A stretch of DNA of 64,000 nucleotides from Verrucomicrobiota bacterium (GTDB lineage Bacteria > Verrucomicrobiota > Verrucomicrobiia > Opitutales > UBA953). Both the position numbers and the translations under genes were made by a program. Location of the stretch: assembly GCA_014193315.1 (NCBI GenBank), contig BJHS01000002.1, positions 1 to 64,000 on the forward strand, read 5' to 3'. The notes beneath the pieces are model-generated. The model was not told the origin of the DNA. It was given only the letters and a program-made list of their open reading frames with translations, and made no database searches. The first letter of the stretch is position 1; the number at the start of each line of letters is the position of its first letter. This document shows, in pieces, positions 8,023 through 16,830 of this stretch.

Positions 8023-8301
8023 TTATTGGGCTTCCTTGCGAGAAGGCTGGGTGTGCTGGCGGAACGTGCGCGTCGGCGCGAATTCACCGAGCTTATGGCC
8101 GACCATATTCTCCGTCACATAGACGGCGACGAAGGCCTTGCCATTGTGGACTTCGAGGTTGAGGCCGATGAAGTCCGGGGTGACCGTCGAGCGGCGCGAC
8201 CAGGTCTTGATCGGCTTGCGGCTGTTGGCCTTCTGGGCCACGAGGATTTTATCGACCAAGTCCGGGTCGACGAAGAATCCCTTTTTGCGAGAGCGTGCCA
8301 T
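8023..8301 (-). CDS. rpsS: 30S ribosomal protein S19 (uS19)
   Basis: S19 forms a complex with S13 in the head of the 30S subunit and contacts the A-site tRNA. The 92-residue product contains the conserved [44 protein letters not shown] and the TFRQH segment. Length is normal. It lies 22 nt after rplB. It is followed by the small secreted-protein gene rather than directly by rplV. Confidence 0.98.
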   Translation of the reverse strand: MARSRKKGFFVDPDLVDKILVAQKANSRKPIKTWSRRSTVTPDFIGLNLEVHNGKAFVAVYVTENMVGHKLGEFAPTRTFRQHTQPSRKEAQ

Positions 8302-8323
8302 GGTGGAAGTTCAGTGCGGGGGG

Positions 8324-9184
8324 TTAGACCTGCTTCACCTTCCGGCCGTTGCGGCGGACGATGATTTGGTTGTTGGAGGCCTTGGCCTTGGTGCGCGTCG
8401 GGAAACCCTTCGCGAGCTGACCCCAGGGGGACTTGAGGTGCTGGCGACCGCCACCACCCTTTTTCTTACCGCCGCCACCACCGTTCGGGTGGTCAACTGG
8501 GTTCATGGACATACCACGCTGACGAGGGCGACGGCCCTTCCAGCGGTTACGACCGGCCTTACCGAGGCTGGCATTGTGGTGATCGACGTTGCCGACGATC
8601 CCGACGGTGGCGCGACCGTTGGCGTTCAGGTAGCGCTGTTCGCCCGAGGGCATGCGCAGGATGACGCGGTCACCTTCAAGGCCCAGAAGCTGGGCGAAGC
8701 CACCCGCGGAGCGGGCGAGCTGACCACCCTTGCCGGGTTCGATCTCGATGCAGTGGATGAAAGTAGCCGGAGGGATCAGGCGCAGCGGCAAGGAAAGGCC
8801 GGGCGTGAGCTGTTCCTGCGCCGTGTTGGTGCTGACGACCTTGTCGCCGACCTTGAGGCCGTCCGGAGCGAGGATGTACGCATGGGACTTGTCGGCGTAT
8901 TCGATTAGGGCGAGGTGCGAGGTGCGGTTCGGGTCGTACTCCATGCGGAGGACGGTCGCGACTTCGTCGATGCGGTCGCGGCGGAAGTCGACCTTGCGGT
9001 AGAGCTTCTTATGACCTCCGCCCCGACGGCGGGAGGTAATGCGGCCGTAGCAATTACGGCCCATGGCGCGGTGGTTGCTCTCCGTGAGCGAGGGCTCGGA
9101 GCGACCGCGGTGCAGGCCCTCGGTCTTGACGCGCACTAGGAAGCGCTGACCGGGGGTGATTGGACGAGAAGTGATGAGAGGCAT
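8324..9184 (-). CDS. rplB: 50S ribosomal protein L2 (uL2)
   Basis: L2 is essential for subunit association and the peptidyl-transferase centre. The 286-residue product shows the SH3-like and OB domains: GRNCYGRITSRRRGGGHKKLYR, PGKGGQLARSAGGFAQLLG, and the C-terminal GMSMNPVDHPNGGGGGKKKG with the conserved histidine. Length is slightly above the usual 270-280. It starts 23 nt after rplW. Confidence 0.98.
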   Translation of the reverse strand: MPLITSRPITPGQRFLVRVKTEGLHRGRSEPSLTESNHRAMGRNCYGRITSRRRGGGHKKLYRKVDFRRDRIDEVATVLRMEYDPNRTSHLALIEYADKSHAYILAPDGLKVGDKVVSTNTAQEQLTPGLSLPLRLIPPATFIHCIEIEPGKGGQLARSAGGFAQLLGLEGDRVILRMPSGEQRYLNANGRATVGIVGNVDHHNASLGKAGRNRWKGRRPRQRGMSMNPVDHPNGGGGGKKKGGGGRQHLKSPWGQLAKGFPTRTKAKASNNQIIVRRNGRKVKQV

Positions 9185-9207
9185 GGGGATGCGGCTGGCT
9201 CCAGGAA

Positions 9208-9495
9208 TTAGGCGAGGGAGATGACGTCGCCCTTCTTCAGGGTGACGATCGCGCGGCGCGAGACGCTCTCCGTGTAGATGGCGCCGCCACCGAGACGGCT
9301 GCGACGGACCTTGCCCTTGCGGATGAGGATGTTGACCTTCTGGACCGTGACCTTGAAGGCGGCCTCGATGGCGGTCTTGACCTGAGCGCGGTCGGCGCCG
9401 GGCAGGATCTCGAACACGTACTTATTGGTTTCGGCCAAGCCGGAGGCCTTTTCCGTGAGGATCGGGCGGCTGATGATTTCGGAAGCGGGCTTCAT
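9208..9495 (-). CDS. rplW: 50S ribosomal protein L23 (uL23)
   Basis: L23 surrounds the exit tunnel and docks trigger factor and SRP. The 95-residue product has SRPILTEKASGLAETNKYVFE, VKTAIEAAFKVTVQKVNILI and the ending AIVTLKKGDVISLA, as expected. It is one of the few genes of this cluster with a possible Shine-Dalgarno motif (AAGGA, about 8 nt before the ATG). It is 11 nt from rplD. Confidence 0.97.
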   Translation of the reverse strand: MKPASEIISRPILTEKASGLAETNKYVFEILPGADRAQVKTAIEAAFKVTVQKVNILIRKGKVRRSRLGGGAIYTESVSRRAIVTLKKGDVISLA

Positions 9496-9506
9496 TGGAG
9501 TAATCC

Positions 9507-10133
9507 TTAGTTCTTGGTGCGCTCAAGGACCTTCTGCAGGCCAGCTTCGCTGATTAGGACGCGGGGCGTACGCACGAGGTCTAGGGCGTTTAGGTTGGAG
9601 GAATTGGAGAAGATGGCGCGTTCTAGGTTGCGGCTGGCGCGGATCACCGGCTCGGACCAGGTGCTGTCGACGACGAGCAGGCGCTTGCCCTCGGGGGAGA
9701 CGGAGGTGAGGACCTTGGCGAAGAGCTTGGTCTTCGGCTTGGCTACCTCGAACTTCTCGATGACCGAGAGACCGCCATCCTTGGCGAGTTCGAAGAGGGC
9801 GCGCTGAAGGGCGATTTTCTTGGCCTGCGTGGTGATGGTCTTGGACCAGTCGCGCGGGCGAGGACCGAAGACGACGCCACCCTTGAACATCTGGGGGGCG
9901 CGCTTGTCGCCGTGGCGGGAACCGCCGGAACCCTTCTGCGGCAGGATCTTCTTACCGGAACCGGCGACTTCGCCGTAATCCTTGGTCTTGGAAGTGCCCT
10001 GGCGCTTGTTGGCCTGGTAGGAGACGATGACCTGCTTGAGCAACGCGACGCCCTTGTCACCTTCGAAGGTGGGGATGTCGAACTCCTTCTCGGCGAAGGA
10101 GGTACCGTCGGACTTATAAACTTTGAGCTTCAT
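9507..10133 (-). CDS. rplD: 50S ribosomal protein L4 (uL4)
   Basis: L4 binds 23S rRNA, extends a loop into the exit tunnel, and in Escherichia coli is the feedback repressor of the S10 operon. The 208-residue product has the extended loop with QKGSGGSRHGDKRAPQMFKG, then VFGPRPRDWSKTI, and the C-terminal NLERAIFSNSSNLNALDLVR. Length is standard. Whether it represses the operon here is not visible; there is no recognisable S10-leader homologue. Confidence 0.97.
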   Translation of the reverse strand: MKLKVYKSDGTSFAEKEFDIPTFEGDKGVALLKQVIVSYQANKRQGTSKTKDYGEVAGSGKKILPQKGSGGSRHGDKRAPQMFKGGVVFGPRPRDWSKTITTQAKKIALQRALFELAKDGGLSVIEKFEVAKPKTKLFAKVLTSVSPEGKRLLVVDSTWSEPVIRASRNLERAIFSNSSNLNALDLVRTPRVLISEAGLQKVLERTKN

Positions 10134-10154
10134 GACAACGAGTGGGCGGGAGGG

Positions 10155-10796
10155 TTACTTGGCCTTCTTGGCGGGGCGGACGAGGACGACCTCGCCGTTG
10201 GCACCGGGGAAGCTGCCCTTGATGAGGAGAAGGTTTTTCTCAGCGAGGACCTGCACAACGCGCAGGTTCTGGACGGTACGCTGAACTTGGCCCATGTGGC
10301 CGGGCATACGCTTACCCTTGAAGACGTGACCGGGGGTCTGGCGCATGCCAATCGAGCCGATTCGGCGGTGCATCATGTGACCGTGGGAGTCCGGCTGGCC
10401 GTCCATGTTGTAGCGCTTCACGACGCCCTGGAAGCCGCGGCCCTTGACGGTGCCGATGACGTCGACCATCTGGCCGGCGGTGAACTTCTCGACGGTGATG
10501 ACGTCGCCGACCTTGGCGGCGTCGCCCTTGGCGTCGTCGGCGAGGCGGATTTCGTGAAGGTGGCGATGGGGGGCGACACCCGCCTTGCGGAGGTGGCCGA
10601 CCTCACCCGCGGAGAGGCGACTCTCCTTCTGGGTGCCGAAGGCGATCTGGACGGCGTTGTAGCCGTCCGTGGCCTTGGTCTTGACCTGCGTGACGGGGCA
10701 GGGTCCCGCTTGGACGACCGTGACAGGGACGAGGTTGTTCTCCGCGTCGTAGACCTGGGTCATTCCGATTTTTTTACCGAGTAGCTGGTGTTTCAT
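10155..10796 (-). CDS. rplC: 50S ribosomal protein L3 (uL3)
   Basis: L3 is an early assembly protein that reaches to the peptidyl-transferase centre. I start it at the ATG at 10796 (MKHQLLGKKIGMTQVYD, 213 residues), because the 18 residues possible upstream are not L3-like. Typical segments are KGRGFQGVVKRYNMDGQPDS, HGHMMHRRIGSIGM and PGHVFKGKRMPGHMG, including the glutamine that is methylated in many bacteria. A 149-nt spacer separates it from rpsJ, by far the longest gap in this run. An internal promoter or leader structure may be there, but I could not define one. Confidence 0.97.
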   Translation of the reverse strand: MKHQLLGKKIGMTQVYDAENNLVPVTVVQAGPCPVTQVKTKATDGYNAVQIAFGTQKESRLSAGEVGHLRKAGVAPHRHLHEIRLADDAKGDAAKVGDVITVEKFTAGQMVDVIGTVKGRGFQGVVKRYNMDGQPDSHGHMMHRRIGSIGMRQTPGHVFKGKRMPGHMGQVQRTVQNLRVVQVLAEKNLLLIKGSFPGANGEVVLVRPAKKAK

Positions 10797-10945
10797 TTTT
10801 CTAAGAGGCAGGTGGCCGGTGAGGGCCGTTTGGTCATTGCTGACCTGCATTAGGCTTGGGATTTCCTTGCGGAAGTCTTGGTCCTGAAGAGGGGCGCTGG
10901 CGCAGCCTGCGTTGGGTTGAGGGTTAAGGTGGAAGGGTTGAGGAG

Positions 10946-11254
10946 TTAGACGGTGATGTTAATGTCAACCCCAGAAGGTAGATTCAGCTTCTTCAGCTCG
11001 TCAACGGTCTGGGGATTGGGGTCCATGATCTCGATCAGGCGCTTATGCGTGCGGATCTCGAACTGGTCCATGGACTTCTTATCGACGTGCGGGGAGCGGT
11101 TGACCGTGAGGCGCTCGATCGAGGTCGGGAGCGGAACGGGGCCGGTGACGAGGGCGCCGGTGCGCTTGGCGGTGTCGACGATCTCGGTCGCGGACTGGTC
11201 GACCATGCGGTAGTCGAAACCTTTGAGCTTGATGCGGATTTTGGTGCGGGCCAT
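10946..11254 (-). CDS. rpsJ: 30S ribosomal protein S10 (uS10, NusE)
   Basis: S10 is a head protein of the 30S subunit and, as NusE, also takes part in transcription antitermination. The 102-residue product contains [41 protein letters not shown], the [18 protein letters not shown] segment, and the C-terminal [11 protein letters not shown]. It follows fusA directly with a 27-nt spacer. tuf, usually found between these two genes, is absent. Confidence 0.98.
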   Translation of the reverse strand: MARTKIRIKLKGFDYRMVDQSATEIVDTAKRTGALVTGPVPLPTSIERLTVNRSPHVDKKSMDQFEIRTHKRLIEIMDPNPQTVDELKKLNLPSGVDINITV

Positions 11255-11281
11255 CGGTAAGTTTCTCGGGTGGGGTAAGGG

Positions 11282-13447
11282 TTAGGTGCGGGCCGGGGCG
11301 CGCGAGGACGTCTCGACGACCTGCTTGAGGATCTGGGCCGGGACCGGCTCGTAGGTGCCGGGCTCCATGGAGTAGGAAGCACGACCCTTGGACAGGGAGC
11401 GGACGTCGGTCGAGTAGCCGAACATCTCCGCCAGCGGGACGCGGGCGTCGATATTGCAAAGGCCGCCCTTGGTTTCCATGCCCTGGATTTGGCCACGGCG
11501 GCGGTTCAAGTCGCCCATGATGTCGCCCTGGTATTCTTCCGGGGTGACGACCTCGACCTTCATGATCGGCTCGAGGAGGATCGGCTTGGCTTCCTTCATC
11601 GCTTCCTTGAAGGCGAAGATGCCGGCCATCTTGAAGGCCATTTCATTCGAGTCCACTTCGTGGAAGGAACCGAAAACGATGCGGGCCGTGAAGTTGATGA
11701 CCGGGTAGCCAGCAACGGTGCCGTTGTTCGCGGCCTCGAGGATGCCTTCCGTGGCGGGCTTGATGAATTCCTTGGGGATGACGCCGCCAACGATCTCGTT
11801 GATGACTTGCTCCGCCTTGTACTCAGGGTCGCGACCGACGACGGGGTTGGGCTCCAACTTGATTTCAACGTGGCCGTACTGACCGCGCCCACCGGACTGG
11901 CGGATGAACTTGCCGACGCCTTCGGAGGCGAGGTTGATCGTTTCGCGGTAGGAAATCTGGGGCTTGCCGGACTTGGCCTCGACCTTGAATTCGCGCTTGA
12001 GGCGGTCGACGATGATTTCGAGGTGGAGCTCGCCCATGCCGGAGATGAGGGTCTGCCCGGTCTCCGGGTTGGAGGTCACGCGGAAAGTCGGGTCTTCCTG
12101 GGCCAGGCGCTGCAGGCCGATGGAGAGACGCTCTTGGTCGCCCTTGGAGTTGGGCTCGATGGACATCGAGATGACCGGCTCGGCGAAGGTGGTCTTCTCG
12201 AGGATCAGGTCGTCCTCGGCGGTGAGGGTGTCGCCGGTGGCGATATCCTTCGGGCCGATGATCGCGCAAATGTCACCGGAGTAGGCGACGTCGATTTCTT
12301 CGCGGTCCATCGCCCGCAGGAGCACGATGCGCGAGATGCGCTCGTTCTTGCGGGTGCGCGGGTTGTAGAGGGCTTCGCCCTTCTTCAGCTGGCCGCGGTA
12401 GACGCGGTAGAAGACGAGCTGACCGACGTGCGGGTCGGACCAAAGTTTGAAGCACAGGCCGATGACCTTGGCCTTGTCGTCCGGACCAATCGCGATCTCC
12501 GTGTCGCCGTCGTCGACGAACGCCTTCTGCGGGCGCATGTCGACGGGGGAAGGGAGGAAGTCGACGACGCAGTCGAGGAGCATCTGGACACCCTTGTTCT
12601 TGAAAGCGGAACCGGGGATGACGCCGATGAAATTGAGGGAGAGGGTGGCCTTGCGGATGCCGGTGCGCATCTCGTCGATGGTCACTTCCTGGCCGTCTAG
12701 GTACTTGGCAGCGAGCACGTCGTCGAAGTCGGCGAGTCCTTCGATGAGCTTGGTGCGCCACTCGGCGGCTTCCTTCTTCTGGCCTTCGGGAATCTCGATC
12801 GTATCGAACTTCATCCCCTTCGGGTCGGTCTCGTCGTAGAGGTAGGCGATGTTCTTGATCAGGTCGATCATACCCTTGAACTCTTCCCCTTGGCCGATCG
12901 GGATGAAGAGCGGGTGGGCGTTGCCCTTCAGCTTGGTGCGGATGTCGTCGACGGCGCCGAAGTAATCGGCACCCGTGCGGTCCATCTTGTTGACGAAGGC
13001 GACGCGCGGGACGCCGTACTTGTTCATCTGGCGCCAGACCGTCTCGGACTGGGGCTGCACGCCGGCGACGGCGCAGAAAACGGCGACGGCGCCGTCCAGG
13101 ACGCGGAGCGAGCGCTCCACCTCGGCCGTGAAGTCCACGTGACCGGGGGTGTCGATGATGTTGATGCGGTGATCGATGTCCGCGAAATAGCCTTCCTTCG
13201 TCTTCCAGCCCGCGGAGATCGCGGCGGCGGTGATGGTGATACCACGCTCGCGCTCCTGCTCCATCCAGTCGGTGGTGGCGGTGCCGTCATGCACCTCGCC
13301 CATCTTATGCACCACGCCGGTGTAGAAGAGGATGCGCTCAGTGGTGGTCGTCTTGCCGGCATCGATGTGCGCGGCGATACCGATGTTGCGCGTGTGCTCG
13401 AGAGGGAACGCGCGGGACGGGGAGTTGAGATCGGAAAGCTTGGCCAT
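11282..13447 (-). CDS. fusA: Translation elongation factor G
   Basis: EF-G is the GTPase that drives ribosomal translocation. The 721-residue protein has all GTPase motifs: G1 AHIDAGKTTT (residues about 27-36), switch I TDWMEQERERGITI, G3 DTPGHVDF, and G4 NKMD. These are followed by EF-G domains II-V, including GMGELHLEIIVDRLKREF and GGRGQYGHVEI. Length is slightly above the usual 690-705. It lies between rpsG (41 nt) and rpsJ (27 nt) in a str-type order. Only one fusA copy is seen here. Confidence 0.98.
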   Translation of the reverse strand: MAKLSDLNSPSRAFPLEHTRNIGIAAHIDAGKTTTTERILFYTGVVHKMGEVHDGTATTDWMEQERERGITITAAAISAGWKTKEGYFADIDHRINIIDTPGHVDFTAEVERSLRVLDGAVAVFCAVAGVQPQSETVWRQMNKYGVPRVAFVNKMDRTGADYFGAVDDIRTKLKGNAHPLFIPIGQGEEFKGMIDLIKNIAYLYDETDPKGMKFDTIEIPEGQKKEAAEWRTKLIEGLADFDDVLAAKYLDGQEVTIDEMRTGIRKATLSLNFIGVIPGSAFKNKGVQMLLDCVVDFLPSPVDMRPQKAFVDDGDTEIAIGPDDKAKVIGLCFKLWSDPHVGQLVFYRVYRGQLKKGEALYNPRTRKNERISRIVLLRAMDREEIDVAYSGDICAIIGPKDIATGDTLTAEDDLILEKTTFAEPVISMSIEPNSKGDQERLSIGLQRLAQEDPTFRVTSNPETGQTLISGMGELHLEIIVDRLKREFKVEAKSGKPQISYRETINLASEGVGKFIRQSGGRGQYGHVEIKLEPNPVVGRDPEYKAEQVINEIVGGVIPKEFIKPATEGILEAANNGTVAGYPVINFTARIVFGSFHEVDSNEMAFKMAGIFAFKEAMKEAKPILLEPIMKVEVVTPEEYQGDIMGDLNRRRGQIQGMETKGGLCNIDARVPLAEMFGYSTDVRSLSKGRASYSMEPGTYEPVPAQILKQVVETSSRAPART

Positions 13448-13488
13448 GGTCGGGACCGGAAATCAGGCGGGGAAAGAACGGTGACGAA

Positions 13489-13962
13489 TTACCACTTGAG
13501 GTGAGCGAAGGCACGGTTGGCCTGCGCCATCTTGTGCGTCTCTTCGCGCTTCTTCACGACGTTGCCCGTGTTGTTGTAGGCGTCGACGACTTCGGCGGCG
13601 AGCGCCTCGGACATCGTGGTGCCCTTGCGGCCGGCGGCGGCGGCGACGACCCAGCGCAGCGCGATGCTGTTCTGGCGTTCATGACTGACTTCGACTGGGA
13701 CTTGGTAGGTGGCGCCACCGACGCGGCGGCTCTTGACCTCCAGCTTCGGGCGGCAGTTTTCGAGGGCCCCGAGCAGCAGCTCGACGGGGTTGCCCTTCAT
13801 CAGCTTCTCGCTGACCTTCTCAATCGCACCGTAGACGATGCCTTGGGCGATGGACTTCTTGCCGGACTTCATCACGACGTTGATGAGCTGGCTGACAAGG
13901 GGGCTGCCGTAACGGGCATCCGGGAGGTGGGCGCGCTTGGCGGCTTTGCGACGACGAGACAT
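13489..13962 (-). CDS. rpsG: 30S ribosomal protein S7 (uS7)
   Basis: S7 nucleates assembly of the 30S head and contacts E-site tRNA; in Escherichia coli it regulates the str operon. The 157-residue product starts MSRRRKAAKRAHLPDARYGS and has KKSIAQGIVYGAIEKVSEKL, ENCRPKLEVKSRRVGGATYQ and the ending THKMAQANRAFAHLKW. Length is standard. It lies 29 nt after rpsL. Confidence 0.98.
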   Translation of the reverse strand: MSRRRKAAKRAHLPDARYGSPLVSQLINVVMKSGKKSIAQGIVYGAIEKVSEKLMKGNPVELLLGALENCRPKLEVKSRRVGGATYQVPVEVSHERQNSIALRWVVAAAAGRKGTTMSEALAAEVVDAYNNTGNVVKKREETHKMAQANRAFAHLKW

Positions 13963-13991
13963 GGTCTAAGTGATTTGGGTACGCAAACGGT

Positions 13992-14375
13992 TTAGGCCTT
14001 CTTCTCCTTCGGGCGCTTGACGCCGTACTTGGAGCGGGAGCGACGGCGCTTCTCGACGCCGGAGCAGTCGAGGGGGCCGCGGACGATGTGGTAACGGACG
14101 CCCGGGAGATCCTTCACGCGGCCACCGCGGACGAGGACGACGGAGTGCTCCTGGAGCTTGTGGCCTTCGTCGGGGATGTAGGTGATGACTTCCTGGCCGT
14201 TGGTCAGGCGCACCTTGGCGCACTTCCGCTGGGCCGAGTTCGGCTTCTTCGGCGTGCGGATCATCACCTGGACGCAGACGCCGCGGCGGAAGGGAGAGTT
14301 ATTCAAAGCCGGCGACTTGGACTTGGCTTTGGGTTGGACCCGCGGTTTGCGGACGAGCTGGTTGATGGTAGGCAT
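13992..14375 (-). CDS. rpsL: 30S ribosomal protein S12 (uS12)
   Basis: S12 sits at the decoding centre and is the target of streptomycin resistance mutations. I start it at the ATG at 14375 ([12 protein letters not shown]), giving 127 residues. A start 12 codons upstream would add residues not found in S12. The conserved loops [17 protein letters not shown] and [16 protein letters not shown] are intact, with the usual lysines in both loops and therefore a streptomycin-sensitive-type sequence. It is the first gene of the str-S10-spc run and is divergent from the next gene, so the main promoter should lie in 14376-14541. Confidence 0.98.
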   Translation of the reverse strand: MPTINQLVRKPRVQPKAKSKSPALNNSPFRRGVCVQVMIRTPKKPNSAQRKCAKVRLTNGQEVITYIPDEGHKLQEHSVVLVRGGRVKDLPGVRYHIVRGPLDCSGVEKRRRSRSKYGVKRPKEKKA

Positions 14376-14406
14376 GGACCTCGGTAAATAGGGAAAAGAG
14401 GGTTTG

Positions 14407-14434
14407 GGCATAGGGGTCGAAGCCCCCCATGCAA
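14407..14434 (-). promoter_or_regulatory. Putative promoter of the ribosomal protein cluster
   Basis: On the minus strand, TTGCAT (14434-14429) and TATGCC (14412-14407) are separated by 16 nt, in the divergent intergenic region before rpsL. Transcription would begin about 25 nt before the rpsL ATG. The spacing and the TTGC core recur upstream of other genes in the window. The -10 match is only moderate, so this is a weak call. Confidence 0.3.
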
Positions 14435-14541
14435 GCGGAAAGTGCTTTGGTTTTAAGGTTTCTTTACTGGGTCCGGCGCGGGGGGCCCTCCCCTTCTTTT
14501 ATGCGGGACATTTTCAGCCCAAGCGGCAAAGTCCGCAACCT

Positions 14542-16326
14542 ATGTCCCGTCTGCACCTGCTGCTAGCCATGGCCCTAGGTATCCCTTGTCTAAGCAGCGC
14601 GGCCGAGCCGCTCACCCCCAGCCCTACCCCGGCCGTCAAGCCGGCCCCGAGGGCCAAAGTCAACGACACGGACGCCGAAATCATCCTCCTATCGGGCCTT
14701 CCCCTCGGGAAAACTCCTGAAATGGTCGCTAGTTACGCCCGTAAAACCTATGTTCAGGCCGAACTAGTCAAGGACCCGCTCCTCCGTCAGTTCGTCCAGT
14801 TGGCCCTGGCTAAAATCGAAGATCAACCGGACAAAGCCCTCCAAATCCGGCAGGAACACCTGTCCAAACTTGCGGACTTTTTCCTCAATCGGGCGATGGA
14901 AGCCCAGGCGGCCGACATGGCCACCGAGACCCTTCGGCTGGCCGAAATCGCGGTACGCTGTAATCCGGCTAATTCTAAGGCTAAGTTGTTTTATGCCAAC
15001 TTCTTACACAGCAAAATGGGCCGTACGGATGACGCCATCCAGACCCTGAAGCACGGGATGGAGTTTCTCGATGTGAACGACAAGCTCGGCCGAGATTATC
15101 TGGAGCGCTACTTCCAATTACTCCAATCAAGGGAACGGGACTCCGAGGTCATCGACCAAGGCCTGAAGTTGCTGCGCGTGGGGAAAGATCTTCCGACCGC
15201 AACCCGGGAAGCCATCGCCCTAGCCACAGCAACCTCGCAATACTGGTCAGGGAAGTACCAAGACTGCGTCAAAACTGTCTCAGTCAATAACTTAGACAAC
15301 TTCCCTAACGGGCTTCTGCTTAAATCTAAGGCCCTCTTTGATGGGGGCAAAACCCAAGAAGGGCTGAGCTTGCTTGAGACCAAGGGTGCGGCAATCAAGG
15401 AAGCCACCCCCCGGGACGCCATCCTCTCCCAGCAGGCTCGCTTCCATGTTCTCCTTGGCCAGACGCGCATGGCCCTTTCGGTCAACGACGACCGTGTCTC
15501 GCTCGACCCCAAGGCACCCTTCCCGCACATCCAGCGCCTGCAGTTGCTGGATAAACTCGGGCTCAAGGATGAGTACGAGAAGGAGCTACGTCTAGTCATC
15601 GACCGCTTTGCCACCAACTCCTCGGCCATGATCGCTTTGGCGAATTTCGCCGCCGAAAAGGGCTACGAAGGCCTGACCGCCGCGCTCTCGAGCGTGGCGG
15701 CCTCCCGTGGTTTCGAAAGCGCGACCTTCGCCGCCCTCCACCTCGAGGCTTTGCTCAACGCAGGCCAGCCCGACCAGGTGATCGCCCAGCACCAGCAAGT
15801 GTCCGCCGCCGATCCCGCCTTCTTCCACTCCAATCGCCCCCTCGTGCAGGCCATCCTCGGCATCGCCCACTACGCCCGCAACAAGCCCGATGAAGCCACC
15901 GCCAAGCGTGAGCGCGACATCGGCGACCGCTACCTGGCGGAGTTCCTCAAAGCCAAGGACCTCGGCCCGGAAGCCTACCGCTCGGTCGGCCGACACTTGC
16001 GCAACGTGCGCGCCGCGGAAGCGGCGGTCCGCATCCTGGAAGCTGGCGTCAAGGCCCACCCGACGCATTCCCAGCTGCGCGCGGATTATGTCCGGGCTCG
16101 TCTCCTGGCCGGCGTGACGGAGGCCTACGGCACGCGTAAGTCGATGGTGGATGAACTGGAATACCTCCTGACCTTGCGGCGGTCCTCCCCGCTGGTCTGG
16201 CAGGAAGCCCTCTCTTGGTTGCAGACCGAAGCGAAGTTACCGCCCGAAAAGTCCCGTCAGCTCGTGACCGCCCTCCAGCCCCTGATCCGCCCGGGTCTTG
16301 ACCTGGCCGCCCTCGAGGGCCGTTGA
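14542..16326 (+). CDS. Predicted exported helical-repeat (TPR-like) protein of unknown function
   Basis: The 594-residue product starts at the ATG at 14542 with a signal peptide (MSRLHLLLAMALG..., cleavage likely near SSAAEP), followed by a short Pro-rich linker. The remainder looks like alpha-helical repeats of TPR type, with pairs of amphipathic helices such as LRLAEIAVRCNPANSKAKLF and MALSVNDDRVSLDPKAPFP. There is no catalytic motif. It probably acts as a periplasmic or outer-membrane-associated scaffold, but that is inference. The first half is visibly less GC-rich than the second half and the neighbours, with more A/T in third positions. sufE follows after 6 nt. Confidence 0.8.
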   Translation: MSRLHLLLAMALGIPCLSSAAEPLTPSPTPAVKPAPRAKVNDTDAEIILLSGLPLGKTPEMVASYARKTYVQAELVKDPLLRQFVQLALAKIEDQPDKALQIRQEHLSKLADFFLNRAMEAQAADMATETLRLAEIAVRCNPANSKAKLFYANFLHSKMGRTDDAIQTLKHGMEFLDVNDKLGRDYLERYFQLLQSRERDSEVIDQGLKLLRVGKDLPTATREAIALATATSQYWSGKYQDCVKTVSVNNLDNFPNGLLLKSKALFDGGKTQEGLSLLETKGAAIKEATPRDAILSQQARFHVLLGQTRMALSVNDDRVSLDPKAPFPHIQRLQLLDKLGLKDEYEKELRLVIDRFATNSSAMIALANFAAEKGYEGLTAALSSVAASRGFESATFAALHLEALLNAGQPDQVIAQHQQVSAADPAFFHSNRPLVQAILGIAHYARNKPDEATAKRERDIGDRYLAEFLKAKDLGPEAYRSVGRHLRNVRAAEAAVRILEAGVKAHPTHSQLRADYVRARLLAGVTEAYGTRKSMVDELEYLLTLRRSSPLVWQEALSWLQTEAKLPPEKSRQLVTALQPLIRPGLDLAALEGR

Positions 16327-16332
16327 TCGCCG

Positions 16333-16746
16333 ATGGACCTCGCCGCGCGCCGCGCCGCCTTAATCGCCGAGCTCGAACCTTTCGGTGATCACCACGAGCG
16401 CTTCCAATACGTCATCGACCGGGCCAAATCAGCCCCCAGCCTGCCGGCCGAACTAAAGCTGGAGGCGTTCCTCATCGAGGGATGCACGTCCAACCTCTGG
16501 CTGGTGCCTTCCTTAGAAGCGGGGGCCTGCCATTTCCGCTGCGACGCAGATTCGCTCATTACCAAGGGGGTGGCCGCGCTCGTCTGCGAATTCTACGACG
16601 GTGCCGGGCCGAGCGAGGTCGCCGCCACCGACGCCGATTTCCTCGGTGCGGTCGGCATTACGCAGCACCTTTCGCCCAACCGGCGCAACGGCCTCTCCAA
16701 CCTTGTTGGCAAGATCCGGGCCTTCGGGCGGGCGGCGGCCCGCTGA
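16333..16746 (+). CDS. sufE: SufE family iron-sulfur cluster assembly protein
   Basis: SufE accepts persulfide sulfur from the cysteine desulfurase SufS and passes it to the SUF scaffold. The 137-residue protein has the active-site loop EGCTSNLWLV with the conserved cysteine (about residue 51), the DSLITKGVAALV helix, and the family signature HLSPNRRNGLSNLV near the C-terminus. Length fits SufE. No other suf gene lies nearby. It starts 6 nt after the repeat protein and precedes the heme A genes by about 80 nt. Confidence 0.88.
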   Translation: MDLAARRAALIAELEPFGDHHERFQYVIDRAKSAPSLPAELKLEAFLIEGCTSNLWLVPSLEAGACHFRCDADSLITKGVAALVCEFYDGAGPSEVAATDADFLGAVGITQHLSPNRRNGLSNLVGKIRAFGRAAAR

Positions 16747-16830
16747 TAGGCCTCATCGCCCCTCCTTTTAAGAAAGCGGGCCGGGGAGAAACGGGTTTAC
16801 GCCCTTGGCCTGGGGCCGTCTGATGTCCTC

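Noticed and set aside
10797-10945. Small gene between rpsJ and rplC
   Set aside because: The short frame joined to rplC has no conserved look, and L3 itself starts at 10796. The gap is better seen as a leader or promoter region of unknown detail.
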